Below are positions 9,228 to 18,073 of a stretch of DNA of 64,000 nt, piece after piece (the first letter of the stretch is position 1; each line of letters starts with the position of its first letter). Where the stretch lies: assembly GCA_016720065.1 (NCBI GenBank), contig JADJXY010000002.1:1253001-1317000 (forward strand), in the 5' to 3' direction. The notes beneath the pieces are model-generated. The model was not told the DNA's origin and made no database searches. It saw nothing but the letters and a program-made list of their open reading frames with translations. Origin of the DNA: Betaproteobacteria bacterium. GTDB lineage: Bacteria > Pseudomonadota > Gammaproteobacteria > Burkholderiales > Rhodocyclaceae. The position numbers were made by a program, and so were the translations under genes.

Positions 9228-9905
9228 CTAACCTGCAATACATCCATCATTCAAGCTCAAGCTTCGAGCGGCCCGCGCCGCCAGCAGCGGATCGTGGGTT
9301 ACCAGCACCAGGGCCGCCCCGCGCTGGGCGACTTCGGCGACCAGCAGATCGAAAACCGCCCCCGCGGTGCCCCGATCCAGGTTCCCCGTCGGTTCGTCGG
9401 CCAGCAGGCAGGCGGGCCGGGTGACCAGGGCGCGGGCGATGGCCGCCCGCTGCCGCTCGCCGCCGGAAAGCTCCCCCGGGCGGTGCGCCAGGCGGTGGCC
9501 CAGGCCCACCGCCTCGAGCAGTTCGGCGGCCCGCTGCCGGGCTTCGTCCCGCGGGGTGCGCCGGATGAGAAGCGGCATGGCGACGTTTTCCACGGCGCTG
9601 AATTCCGGCAGCAGGTGGTGGAACTGATAGACGAAGCCCAGGTGGCGGTTGCGCCAGTCGCCCCGCTCCGATTCCCCCAGGGAGGAAAAATCCCGTCCCA
9701 GGAGGCTCACCGCTCCGGCGCTGGGCGCGTCCAGCCCCCCCAGGAGGTGGAGCAAGGTGCTCTTGCCCGATCCGGAAGCGCCCACCACGGCCAGGGTCTC
9801 ACCGGCCCGGATGTCCAGGTCGATGCCCCGCAGGACGGGCACTTCCAGGGAGCCGCTCTTGAATGTCTTTTCCAGTCCCCGGGCGGAGAGCACGACCTCA
9901 CTCAT
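9228..9905 (-). CDS. lolD: LolD lipoprotein-releasing ABC ATPase
   Basis: A 225-residue ABC ATPase with Walker A GASGSGKST, the signature LSGGERQRAAIARAL and Walker B CLLADEPTGNLD. It fits the LolD/MacB/FtsE group, and its partner gene identifies it as LolD. It supplies the energy for extracting outer-membrane lipoproteins from the inner membrane and passing them to LolA. The ATG at 9905 overlaps the lolC stop by eight bases (ATGAGTGA), indicating translational coupling; the open frame further upstream is a shadow of lolC. Confidence 0.93.
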   Translation of the reverse strand: MSEVVLSARGLEKTFKSGSLEVPVLRGIDLDIRAGETLAVVGASGSGKSTLLHLLGGLDAPSAGAVSLLGRDFSSLGESERGDWRNRHLGFVYQFHHLLPEFSAVENVAMPLLIRRTPRDEARQRAAELLEAVGLGHRLAHRPGELSGGERQRAAIARALVTRPACLLADEPTGNLDRGTAGAVFDLLVAEVAQRGAALVLVTHDPLLAARAARSLSLNDGCIAG

Positions 9906-11145
9906 AGCGCAGCGCCTCCGCCGGATTGACCCGCGAGGCCCGCCAGCTCGGGTAGAGCGTGGCCCCGAGCGCGAGGACGAAGGCGATGGCCGTGACGCCC
10001 CCCACGTCCTTCCACTGCAGTTCCGAAGGCAATTGCGAGATGTAATAGACATCCTTGGACAGGAAGTGAATCCCCAAAAGGCGCTCCAGCGCCGGCACCA
10101 CCACGTCGATATTGAGGGCCAGCGCCACCCCGCCGGCAACGCCCAGGCCCAGCCCCACCACGCCTACCAGCGCCCCCTGGACGACAAATATGGCCAGGAT
10201 CGATCCGGGCCGCGCCCCCAGGGTGCGCAGAATGGCGATATCCGCTTCCTTGTCTGTCACCGCCATAACCAAAGTGGATACTAGGTTGAAAGCCGCGACG
10301 GCCACAATCAGGGAAAGGATGATAAACATCATCGTTTTCTCGATTTGCACCGCCCGGAAGAAATTGGCGTGGCTCTTGGTCCAGTCGTAGAGATAGGCGT
10401 CGGCGGAAATCATGGGGGCGATTTCCCGCGTCACCCGCGGGGCGGCGAACAGGTCGTCGATCCTGAGGCGCACGCCGGTCACGCGGTCCTCCAGGCGATA
10501 GAGTTTCTGGGCGTCTTCCAGGTGGATGAGGGCGAGGCCGTTGTCGTATTCGTACATGCCCACCTCGAAAATGCCCACCACGGTGAAGGTCTTGAGGCGG
10601 GGCACGATCCCGGCCGGGGTGACGCTACCCTGGGGCGCGATCAAGGTCACCTTGTCGCCGGTGAATACGCCGATGCCCCGCGCCAGGTCCGCGCCCAGGA
10701 TGACGCCGAATTCGCCCGGGCGCAGATCCTCCAGGCGGCCGCTCTTCATGGCACCGGCAAAGTCCGCCACGCCCTCCTCCAGTTGCGGCACGATGCCCCG
10801 CACCACTGAACCGCGCACTCCGTTATCCACGGCGAACATGGCCTGGGACTGGACGAAGGGCGCGCTGGCCCGCACCTCCGGGTGGCGCGCCGCCTGGCTC
10901 GCCACTTCGGCCCAATGGGCGAGTTCCCCGGAAACGCCGGTGATCTGGATATGGGAGGCCACGCCGAGGATGCGGGTGCGCAATTCAGTCTGGAAGCCGT
11001 TCATCACCGACAGCACGACGATGAGCGCCGCCACGCCCAGGCCGATGCCGGCCATGGAAATGAGCGAAATGAAGGAAATGAAGTGATTGCGTCGCTTGGC
11101 GCGGGTGTAGCGCAAACCGATGAGCAGTTCGTAGGGCAAAGCCAT
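9898..11145 (-). CDS. lolC: LolC/LolE family lipoprotein-releasing permease
   Basis: A 415-residue inner-membrane permease. The N-terminus FELLIGLRY-type sequence (here YELLIGLRYTRAKRRNHFIS) and first helix (LISMAGIGLGVAALIVVLSV) are typical of LolC/E. A large periplasmic domain follows, then three C-terminal helices with FxxVSTLVM and PGSILAIFVVQGALVG. Only one such permease is present, so the complex may use a single LolC/E-type (LolF-like) subunit, unless a second gene lies elsewhere. The ATG at 11145 is chosen because sequence upstream is not family-like. It lies divergent from rpfE. Confidence 0.92.
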   Translation of the reverse strand: MALPYELLIGLRYTRAKRRNHFISFISLISMAGIGLGVAALIVVLSVMNGFQTELRTRILGVASHIQITGVSGELAHWAEVASQAARHPEVRASAPFVQSQAMFAVDNGVRGSVVRGIVPQLEEGVADFAGAMKSGRLEDLRPGEFGVILGADLARGIGVFTGDKVTLIAPQGSVTPAGIVPRLKTFTVVGIFEVGMYEYDNGLALIHLEDAQKLYRLEDRVTGVRLRIDDLFAAPRVTREIAPMISADAYLYDWTKSHANFFRAVQIEKTMMFIILSLIVAVAAFNLVSTLVMAVTDKEADIAILRTLGARPGSILAIFVVQGALVGVVGLGLGVAGGVALALNIDVVVPALERLLGIHFLSKDVYYISQLPSELQWKDVGGVTAIAFVLALGATLYPSWRASRVNPAEALRYE

Positions 11146-11334
11146 AAAACGCCAGGATTCCGGGAAACGGGGCAGAAGTGCGAAGCCCGCTGCGAGCGGG
11201 CGTAGCGGCATACGGGGGACGGCAAAGGCGCCATGGTACACTGATCCCGCCTCCCCCCGTATCGCCCATTGGTAGGGCATTCCGTACCGCTTTCCCCCGC
11301 TTCTCCGCCTCGCTTCTCCGCCCCGCTTCCCCCG

Positions 11335-12357
11335 ATGCATCTGACCCTTCTCGTCCCCGAACTGCTCTGGCCGGAACCCGCCGACCAGGCCGCCTGGGAA
11401 GGCCTCGCCCTGCCCGGCCTGGCCTGGCTTCTGGGCCGCGCCTCCTGCGAACGCAAGCCCGCCCTGCCCTACGAACACGCCCTGGCGGCGGCCTGGGGCC
11501 GCACCGCCGACGCGCCCCTGGCCGCCCTGCGCCTCCTGGGGGAGGAGGCCCCTGGCGCCCTGACCCCCGCAGACGCCTGCTGGCTGTGCGCCGACCCGGT
11601 GCATCTGCGCTTTCACCACGAGCGCGTCGTCCTGGCCGACGCCGGAGCCTTCGAGCTTGCCGCGCAGGAAGCGGAGGAACTCGTCGCCGCCCTCAATCGC
11701 GAATTCGCGGACCTGGGCAGCTTCCATGCCCTCACGCCCCGCCGCTGGTTCCTCCGCCTGGCCCGGCCCGTCGCCTTCACCGCCCCGCCGCTGTCCGCCG
11801 TGGCCGGCCGCCGTCTGGACCGGGGCCAGGCGGCTTCTCCCCTGCAATCGACCCTGAACGAAATCCAGATGGTCCTGCACGGCCATCCGGTCAATGAAGC
11901 CCGCGCCGCCCGCGGGCTGCCGGCGGTGAACGGCCTCTGGTTCTGGGGGCCTGGCGCCCTGGGAAGCGCCCCGCCCCCCCCTTTCGCCAGCCTCCACACC
12001 GACGACCCGCTGGCGCGGGGCCTGGCCCGCAGCACCACCGCCCAGGACCGGCCTCTGCCCGCCGGGCTGGACGCCCTGCTCGCAGGCGGCCCGGGGGACC
12101 GGGTCCTGGCCGTCCTGGACTCCCCCCTGCCCGCCGTGCTCTACGAGGATGCCGCCCGCTGGCGCAACGCCCTCGCCGACCTCGACGCCGCCTGGTTCGC
12201 CCCCGCGGCCCGGGCTCTGGGACGCCTTGAATCCCTCACCCTCCTGGCGCCCACCGTCTACGGCGCCCTCGCCTGGCGCCTGGAACCGGGCGCCCGCTGG
12301 CGCTTCTGGCGCCGCCCCGCCGACCTCGCCGCTCTGGCCCGGAGCCTTGCCGCATGA
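11335..12357 (+). CDS. rpfE: RpfE-type regulatory protein
   Basis: A 340-residue soluble protein matching the family annotated as regulatory protein RpfE, sometimes mislabelled as a phosphoglycerate mutase. It begins MHLTLLVPELLWPEP and contains the stretch SPLQSTLNEIQMVLHGHPVN, which I recognise as conserved in the family. In Xanthomonas rpfE lies beside recJ within the rpf region; the same linkage is seen here. The molecular function is unknown. The ATG at 11335 is chosen over an open frame to 11269 because the family starts with MHL. Its stop overlaps the recJ start (ATGA), so the two are translationally coupled. Confidence 0.8.
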   Translation: MHLTLLVPELLWPEPADQAAWEGLALPGLAWLLGRASCERKPALPYEHALAAAWGRTADAPLAALRLLGEEAPGALTPADACWLCADPVHLRFHHERVVLADAGAFELAAQEAEELVAALNREFADLGSFHALTPRRWFLRLARPVAFTAPPLSAVAGRRLDRGQAASPLQSTLNEIQMVLHGHPVNEARAARGLPAVNGLWFWGPGALGSAPPPPFASLHTDDPLARGLARSTTAQDRPLPAGLDALLAGGPGDRVLAVLDSPLPAVLYEDAARWRNALADLDAAWFAPAARALGRLESLTLLAPTVYGALAWRLEPGARWRFWRRPADLAALARSLAA

Positions 12358-14042
12358 CCCGCCTCGTATCCCGTACCGTCCCACCCCGCTCCGCCTGGCA
12401 GCTCGAACAGCAGGGCCTGCATCCCCTGCTGGCCCGCCTCTACGCCGCCCGGGGCGTCGCCGACCGCAGCGAACTCGACTACGACCTCAAGCACCTGCTT
12501 CCTCCCCAGACCCTCACCCGGGCCGACGAAGCCGCCATCCTCCTGGCCGACGCCATCGAGGCCGACGCCCGCATCCTCATCGTCGCCGACTACGACTGCG
12601 ACGGCGCCACGGCCTGCGCCATCGGCCTGCGCGCCCTCAAGGCCTTCGGCGCCCGTGTGGAATACCTGGTGCCGGATCGCTTCAAGCTGGGCTATGGCCT
12701 CTCGCCGGAAATCGTCGATCTCGCCTCCCAACGCCAGCCCGACCTCATCGTCACCGTCGATAACGGCATCGCCAGCCTGGAAGGCGTCGCCCGGGCACAG
12801 GAACTGGGCATCGCCGTGCTGGTCACCGACCATCACCTGCCCGGCGAGACCCTGCCCGCGGCGGACTGCATCGTCAATCCCAACCAGCCGGGCTGCGGCT
12901 TCGCGTCCAAATCCCTGGCCGGTTGCGGCGTCATGTTCTACGTCATGCTCGCCCTGCGGGCCGAGATGCGCCGCCGCGGCGCCTTCGACGACCAGCCGGA
13001 ACCCAACCTGGGCGGCCTCCTCGACCTGGTCGCCCTGGGCACCGTCGCCGACGTGGTGCGCCTGGATCGCAACAACCGCATCCTGGTCAGCCAGGGCCTC
13101 GCCCGCATGCGCCAGGGCCAGGTCAAGGCCGGGCTCGCCGCCCTCTTCGCCGCCTGCGGCCGCGACCCCCGGGCCGCCACCGCCTTCGACCTGGGCTTCG
13201 TCCTGGGCCCCCGTCTCAACGCCGCCGGCCGCCTGGCCGACATGGGCCTGGGCATCGAGTGCCTCATTACCGACGACCCGGCGCGAGCCCTGGCCATCGC
13301 CCAGAAACTCGACGGCCTCAACCGCGAGCGGCGCGAAATCGAGGCCGACATGCAGGCCCAGGCCCTGGAACTCCTCGACCGCCTGGGCGACGCCGGCGAC
13401 GCGCCGGGCATGGCCCTCTTCGACCCCGACTGGCACGAAGGCGTGGTCGGCATCCTCGCCGCCCGGCTCAAGGACCGCCTGCATCGGCCGGTGTTCGCCT
13501 TCGCCCGGGGCGAGAGGGGCCTCCTCAAGGGTTCCGGCCGCTCCATCCCCGGCCTGCACCTGCGCGACGCCCTGGACCTGGTGGCCAAGCGCGCCCCCGG
13601 CCTGCTGCTGCGCTTCGGCGGTCACGCCATGGCCGCCGGGGCGACCCTGCGGGAGGAGGATTTCCCCCGCTTCGCCCAACTCTTCGCCCGTATCGCCGCC
13701 GAACTCCTCGACCCCGCCGACCTCACCCGCACCCTGGAAACCGACGGCGGCCTGGAACCGGCCTACATCTCCCTGGAAATCGCCCGGCTCCTGGAGCGGG
13801 AAGTCTGGGGCCAGGGCTTCCCGGCGCCCCTCTTCCTGGACGAGTTCGAAGTCGAGCAGCAAAAGATTCTCAAGGAAAAGCATTTGAAGCTGCGTCTGCG
13901 CAAGGGAAGCTCCCGCATCGACGCCATCCAGTTCAATTTCGCCGCCCAGCCGGGCCCCCGCGCCCGCATCGCCTTCCGCCTGGCGGTCAATGAGTACATG
14001 GGGGTGCAGACTCCCCAGCTCACGGTGGAATATCTCGAATAG
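12354..14042 (+). CDS. recJ: Single-stranded-DNA-specific exonuclease RecJ
   Basis: A 562-residue DHH-family 5'-3' exonuclease. Motif I is VADYDCDGATA, motif III region is VTDHHLPGE, and DHHA1 features appear in GRSIPGLHLRDAL and RFGGHAMAAG. RecJ acts in RecF-pathway recombination, mismatch repair and processing of stalled forks. The length is close to the E. coli protein (577). It overlaps the rpfE stop by four bases. No frameshift or missing motif is seen. Confidence 0.95.
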   Translation: MTRLVSRTVPPRSAWQLEQQGLHPLLARLYAARGVADRSELDYDLKHLLPPQTLTRADEAAILLADAIEADARILIVADYDCDGATACAIGLRALKAFGARVEYLVPDRFKLGYGLSPEIVDLASQRQPDLIVTVDNGIASLEGVARAQELGIAVLVTDHHLPGETLPAADCIVNPNQPGCGFASKSLAGCGVMFYVMLALRAEMRRRGAFDDQPEPNLGGLLDLVALGTVADVVRLDRNNRILVSQGLARMRQGQVKAGLAALFAACGRDPRAATAFDLGFVLGPRLNAAGRLADMGLGIECLITDDPARALAIAQKLDGLNRERREIEADMQAQALELLDRLGDAGDAPGMALFDPDWHEGVVGILAARLKDRLHRPVFAFARGERGLLKGSGRSIPGLHLRDALDLVAKRAPGLLLRFGGHAMAAGATLREEDFPRFAQLFARIAAELLDPADLTRTLETDGGLEPAYISLEIARLLEREVWGQGFPAPLFLDEFEVEQQKILKEKHLKLRLRKGSSRIDAIQFNFAAQPGPRARIAFRLAVNEYMGVQTPQLTVEYLE

Positions 14043-14114
14043 GCGAGCGACTCCCGCGGGCCGCGCCACTCCATATCCCGGTTAACGTTTCCCCGGCCGA
14101 AGCTCATAATTCCC

Positions 14115-14876
14115 ATGCTCGTTCCGCCCCACGCCGCCCCCGTCCCAACCATGCGCCCCACCGATCAGCTCATCGCCGCCCTGCGGGCCGGCGACCCCGC
14201 CGCCGTCAATGCCGCCCTCGAAGCCGGGGCCGACCCCAACCTGGCCGACAATATCGGCATCCCCGGCCTGCCCCTGCGTATCGCCGCCTACAACGGCCAC
14301 CTGGACATCATCCGCAGCCTGGTTTCCCGCGGTGCCGAGGTCAACCTGCCACGCAGCGACAACCGGGCCGAAAGCCTGCTGGCCGTCGCCCGCCGCGGCG
14401 GCAAGAAGGATGCCGTCCGCCTGCTGGTGGAACTGGGGACCGAAATTCCCGCCGGCCTGGACATCGGCCTCACTCTGGCCGAAAAACTCGCGGCCCAGGG
14501 CATCGCTAACCGGGCTGGCCGTGAGGCCGCCCGCGCCGCTTCCGCTGCACCGCCTTCCGAGGGGGCGCCGCGGCCTGCCGCCGCCGACCCCGCCCAGCCC
14601 CCTGCCGCCCCGGCGCCCCTTTCCGCCCCCCCCTCGCCGGCGCACCCCGCGCGCGCGCCTTTCGCGCCGGAAGTGCCGGAATGGATGGCCAAGGCCGGCG
14701 CCGAAATCGAGGAAATCGACCTGCAGGGCTGCTACGGCGTCGACACCAACGCCCTCAACGCCGACATCATGCGCATGGCCAACCGGGACGCGCCCCCCGA
14801 AGTGTCCAAGGAACCCGAGGTCGAGGCACCGCCGCTCGATTTCGGCATCAAACGACTCTGGAAGAAGAAGGAATAG
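14115..14876 (+). CDS. Ankyrin repeat protein
   Basis: A 253-residue soluble protein with two to three N-terminal ankyrin repeats, for example AALEAGADPNLAD, then LRIAAYNGHLDIIRSLVSRG and AVARRGGKKDAVRLLVELG. A Pro/Ala-rich linker (about residues 140-185) leads to a C-terminal segment starting VPEWMAKAGAEIEEIDLQG, which is rich in acidic residues and ends with KRLWKKKE. Ankyrin repeats mediate protein-protein contacts; the partner is unknown. A second possible start is the ATG at 14151. It may share a transcript with recJ. Confidence 0.75.
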   Translation: MLVPPHAAPVPTMRPTDQLIAALRAGDPAAVNAALEAGADPNLADNIGIPGLPLRIAAYNGHLDIIRSLVSRGAEVNLPRSDNRAESLLAVARRGGKKDAVRLLVELGTEIPAGLDIGLTLAEKLAAQGIANRAGREAARAASAAPPSEGAPRPAAADPAQPPAAPAPLSAPPSPAHPARAPFAPEVPEWMAKAGAEIEEIDLQGCYGVDTNALNADIMRMANRDAPPEVSKEPEVEAPPLDFGIKRLWKKKE

Positions 14877-14965
14877 CGGTCGCGCCCCTGGCCCGGGGCT
14901 TGTGCGCCCTCCGCCTGCGGCAGCGCGATCCGTTTTCGTAGCCCAACCCACAAGGAAGCATCGCC

Positions 14966-15319
14966 ATGATCAAGGTATCCGTGCTCTACCCCAACGCCCC
15001 GGGCAGCCACTTCGACCTGGAGTATTACTGCAACAGCCACATGCCCATGGTGCGCGACAAGCTGGGGGCGGCCTGCAAGGGCATCGCCGTCGATGCCGGC
15101 GTTGCGGGTGAAGGCGGCGGAGCGCCCTTCGCCGCCGTATGCCATCTGTTCTTCGACACCGTGGAGGCCTTCCAGGCTGCCTTCGGCCCCCACGAAGGCC
15201 CCATCATGGCCGACATCCCCAACTACACCGACGTGGCCCCCCAGGTCCAGATCAGCCAGGTGATCATCAACGCCACCCGCAGCAACACCGGCGAGCTGCA
15301 CCTGCACCGGGCCGACTGA
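14966..15319 (+). CDS. EthD family protein
   Basis: A 117-residue dimeric alpha-beta barrel protein of the EthD family. It opens with MIKVSVLYPNAPGSHFDLEY and continues with the typical YCNSHMPMVRDKLG segment and a C-terminal strand (VQISQVII). EthD was named for a gene in ether degradation, but most members are small proteins of unknown biochemical role, often acting on aromatic or polyketide substrates. A purine-rich AAGGAAGC site precedes the ATG. It is convergent with gabD. Confidence 0.82.
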   Translation: MIKVSVLYPNAPGSHFDLEYYCNSHMPMVRDKLGAACKGIAVDAGVAGEGGGAPFAAVCHLFFDTVEAFQAAFGPHEGPIMADIPNYTDVAPQVQISQVIINATRSNTGELHLHRAD

Positions 15320-15370
15320 GCGCCTATTACCGCTCCCCGGCCGATGGGGCCGGGGACGCGGCCGAGCGGG

Positions 15371-16831
15371 TCAGAAACCCAGCCCCCCCAGGCAGACGTA
15401 CTTCATCTCCAGGTATTCGTCGATGCCGTAGCGGGAACCCTCGCGGCCGATGCCGGATTCCTTCACCCCGCCGAAGGGCGCCACCTCGTTGGACAGGATG
15501 CCCTCGTTGACCCCCACCATGCCGTATTCCAGGCGCTCCGCCACCCGCCAGACGCGGCCCAGGTCACGGGCGTAGAAGTAGGCGGCCAGCCCGTAACGGG
15601 TGGCGTTGGCCAGTTCCACCGCCTCGTCCTCGCTCCCGAAGCGGAAGAGCGGCGCCACCGGCCCGAAGATTTCCTCGTTGGCCAGAGCCATGGCCGGCGT
15701 GACGCCGGTGAGCACGGTGGGGGCGAAAAAGTGGCCCCCCCGGGCATGACGGCTCCCGCCCACCAGGGCCTGCGCGCCCCGGGCCAGGGCATCGGCCACC
15801 AGACGTTCCACCTTATCCACCGCGGCGGCGTTGATGAGCGGCCCCACCTGGGTTTGCGGCGCAAAACCGTCGCCGACCGACAGCGCCGCGACCGCTTGTG
15901 CCAGACGGGCGGCAAAGGCATCGTGAATGCCCTCCTGCACCAGGATGCGGTTGGCGCAGACGCAGGTCTGGCCGGCGTTGCGGTATTTGGACAGCAAGGC
16001 CCCCCGCACGGCGGCGTCGAGGTCGGCGTCGTCGAAGACGATGAAGGGCGCGTTGCCCCCCAGTTCCAGGGAAAGGCGCTTGACCGTCCCGGCACACTGG
16101 GCCATGAGGCGCTTGCCCACCGCGGTGGAACCGGTGAAGGACAGCTTGCGCACCACAGGGCTGGCGGTCAGCGTCTCGCCCACCGCGGCCGGGCGCGCCG
16201 TGGTCACCACGTTGAGGACACCGGGGGGAATCCCCGCCCGGGCCGCCAGTTCGGCCAGGGCCAGGGCGCTCAGCGGCGTCGCCTCGGCCGGCTTGACCAC
16301 CGAGGTGCAGCCCGCGGCCAGGGCCGGCGCCACCTTGCGGGTCATCATGGCGAGGGGAAAATTCCACGGCGTGATGGCCGCCGTCACCCCCACCGGCTGC
16401 TTCAGCACCAGGAGACGCCGCTCCGTCGCCGGCGAGGGAATCAGGTCGCCATAGACGCGCTTGCCCTCCTCGGCGAACCATTCGACGAAGGAAGCGCCGT
16501 AGGCCACCTCGCCCCGGGCCTCGGCCAGGGGCTTGCCCTGCTCCAGGGTCATCAGGGCGGCCAGATCCTCCGTGTGGGCGAGGATCAGATCGTGCCAGCG
16601 GCGCAGCACCGCCGCCCTGTCCTTGGCCGTGCGCCGCGCCCAGGCCGGCAGGGCCGCGGCGGCGGCGGCGATGGCGGCCTCCGTCTCCCGCACGCCCAGG
16701 TCAGCGACGCGGGCGATTTCAAGGCCGTCGGCCGGATTGTCGACGGCGAAGCTCGCGCCGTCGTCGGCCTCGACCCAGCGGCCGTCGAGGTAGGCCCTGG
16801 TCTTCCAGAGGGAGGGATCGTTCAGCTTCAC
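15371..16831 (-). CDS. gabD: NAD(P)-dependent succinate-semialdehyde dehydrogenase
   Basis: A 486-residue aldehyde dehydrogenase. It has the catalytic glutamate in SLELGGNAPFIVFDDAD, the catalytic cysteine in GQTCVCANR, and the cofactor-binding FTGSTAVGKRLM. The end (SRYGIDEYLEMKYVCLGG) matches GabD of E. coli. It oxidises succinate semialdehyde to succinate in 4-aminobutyrate breakdown. The reading frame is open to 16978, but alignment to GabD (which begins MKLND) points to the GTG at 16831, giving VKLNDPSLWKTRAYLDG; the extended version would overlap the prfB start. It is divergent from prfB. Related dehydrogenases act on glutarate semialdehyde, so substrate assignment is probable rather than certain. 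Confidence 0.88.
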   Translation of the reverse strand: MKLNDPSLWKTRAYLDGRWVEADDGASFAVDNPADGLEIARVADLGVRETEAAIAAAAAALPAWARRTAKDRAAVLRRWHDLILAHTEDLAALMTLEQGKPLAEARGEVAYGASFVEWFAEEGKRVYGDLIPSPATERRLLVLKQPVGVTAAITPWNFPLAMMTRKVAPALAAGCTSVVKPAEATPLSALALAELAARAGIPPGVLNVVTTARPAAVGETLTASPVVRKLSFTGSTAVGKRLMAQCAGTVKRLSLELGGNAPFIVFDDADLDAAVRGALLSKYRNAGQTCVCANRILVQEGIHDAFAARLAQAVAALSVGDGFAPQTQVGPLINAAAVDKVERLVADALARGAQALVGGSRHARGGHFFAPTVLTGVTPAMALANEEIFGPVAPLFRFGSEDEAVELANATRYGLAAYFYARDLGRVWRVAERLEYGMVGVNEGILSNEVAPFGGVKESGIGREGSRYGIDEYLEMKYVCLGGLGF

Positions 16832-16914
16832 GGTGTCTCGGGGGATGGCTTCCAGCCAGCACTTTAGCGCAGGAGCCCGGAGCGTCAATCGCCCGGGATG
16901 CCGACCGCCCCGGC

Positions 16915-16920
16915 TATAAT
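16915..16920 (+). promoter_or_regulatory. Probable -10 box of prfB
   Basis: TATAAT lies 33 bases upstream of the prfB ATG in the intergenic space between gabD and prfB. A convincing -35 hexamer is not visible at the expected distance, so this is a partial promoter prediction. Confidence 0.4.
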
Positions 16921-16952
16921 TGCCGCTTTGCAACATTTGCGGAACGAACTCC

Positions 16953-18057
16953 ATGGAAGCAGAACGCCAGAACAGCATCTCCTACGCCCTCGACGACCTG
17001 GCGCAGCGCGCCGCCGATCTGCGGAGGTATCTTTGACTACGATCACAAGCGCGAACGCCTGACCCTCCTCAACCAGGAACTGGAAGACCCCAAAATCTGG
17101 GACGACGCCCAGCGCGCCCAGGACCTGGGGCGGGAAAAGAAATCCCTGGAAAACATCGTGCTGGTGCTGGAAGAAGTCCAGGCCGGCATCGACGATGGCC
17201 GTGAACTCTTCGCCCTGGGCAAGGAGGAAGGCGACGACGACACCCTGCTCTCGGTGGAAGCCGACAACGCGGGCCTGGAAGAAAAAATCGCCGCCCTGGA
17301 ATTCCGCCGCATGTTCAACAACCCCCAGGATCCCAACCCCTGCTTCCTGGAAATTCAGGCCGGCGCCGGCGGTACCGAGGCCCAGGACTGGGCTTCCATG
17401 CTGCTGCGCATGTACGTCAAGTACGGCGAAAAAAAAGGCTTCGGCGTGGAGGTCATGGAGGAGTCCGAAGGCGACGTGGCCGGCATCAAGAGCGCCACGG
17501 TCAAATTCACCGGTGATTACTGCTACGGCACCCTGCGTACCGAAACCGGCATCCACCGCCTGGTGCGCAAGAGCCCCTTCGACTCCAACGCCCGCCGCCA
17601 CACCAGCTTCACCTCGGTCTTCGTGTATCCGGAAGTCGATGACTCCATCGAGATCGACATCAACCCGGCCGACGTGCGCACCGACACCTTCCGCGCCTCC
17701 GGCGCCGGCGGCCAGCACATCAACAAGACCGACTCGGCGGTGCGCCTGACCCACATCCCCACCAACATCGTCGTCCAGTGCCAGAACGACCGCTCCCAGC
17801 ACAGGAACCGCGACGAAGCCTGGAAGATGCTGCGGGCCCGCCTCTATGAGCACGCCTTGCGCAAGCAGCAGGCCGAGCAGCAGAAGCTGGAAGACGCCAA
17901 GTCCGACATCGGCTGGGGCCACCAGATCCGCTCCTACGTGCTGGACCAGTCCCGCATCAAGGATCTGCGCACCAATTACGAAGTGGGCAACACCCAGGCC
18001 GTCCTCGACGGCGACCTCGACGCCTTCATCGAGGCCAGTCTGAAGCAGGGCGTCTGA
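16953..18057 (+). CDS. prfB: Peptide chain release factor 2 (programmed +1 frameshift)
   Basis: RF2 is encoded in two overlapping frames. The first, from the ATG at 16953, gives 27 residues starting MEAERQNSISYALDDLAQ and stops at TGA 17034-17036. A +1 shift at CTT joins it to the long frame starting DYDHKRERL, giving 367 residues. RF2 recognises UAA and UGA stop codons: the tripeptide SPF appears in RKSPFDSNARR, and the peptidyl-tRNA hydrolysis motif GGQ in SGAGGQHINKTDSAV. The in-frame TGA is an autoregulatory switch: low RF2 favours the shift. Automatic callers often truncate the gene to an internal ATG. It is the only prfB seen, and the length is normal. Confidence 0.96.
17022..17036 (+). 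promoter_or_regulatory. Programmed +1 ribosomal frameshift site in prfB
   Basis: CGGAGGTATCTTTGA, followed by C, has the known parts: a Shine-Dalgarno-like GGAGG, a three-base spacer, the slippery CTT and the stop TGA followed by C. The E. coli site has AGGGGGTATCTTTGAC, so the spacing is identical. Confidence 0.95.
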
Positions 18058-18073
18058 GCAGCAGCCCCATCCC

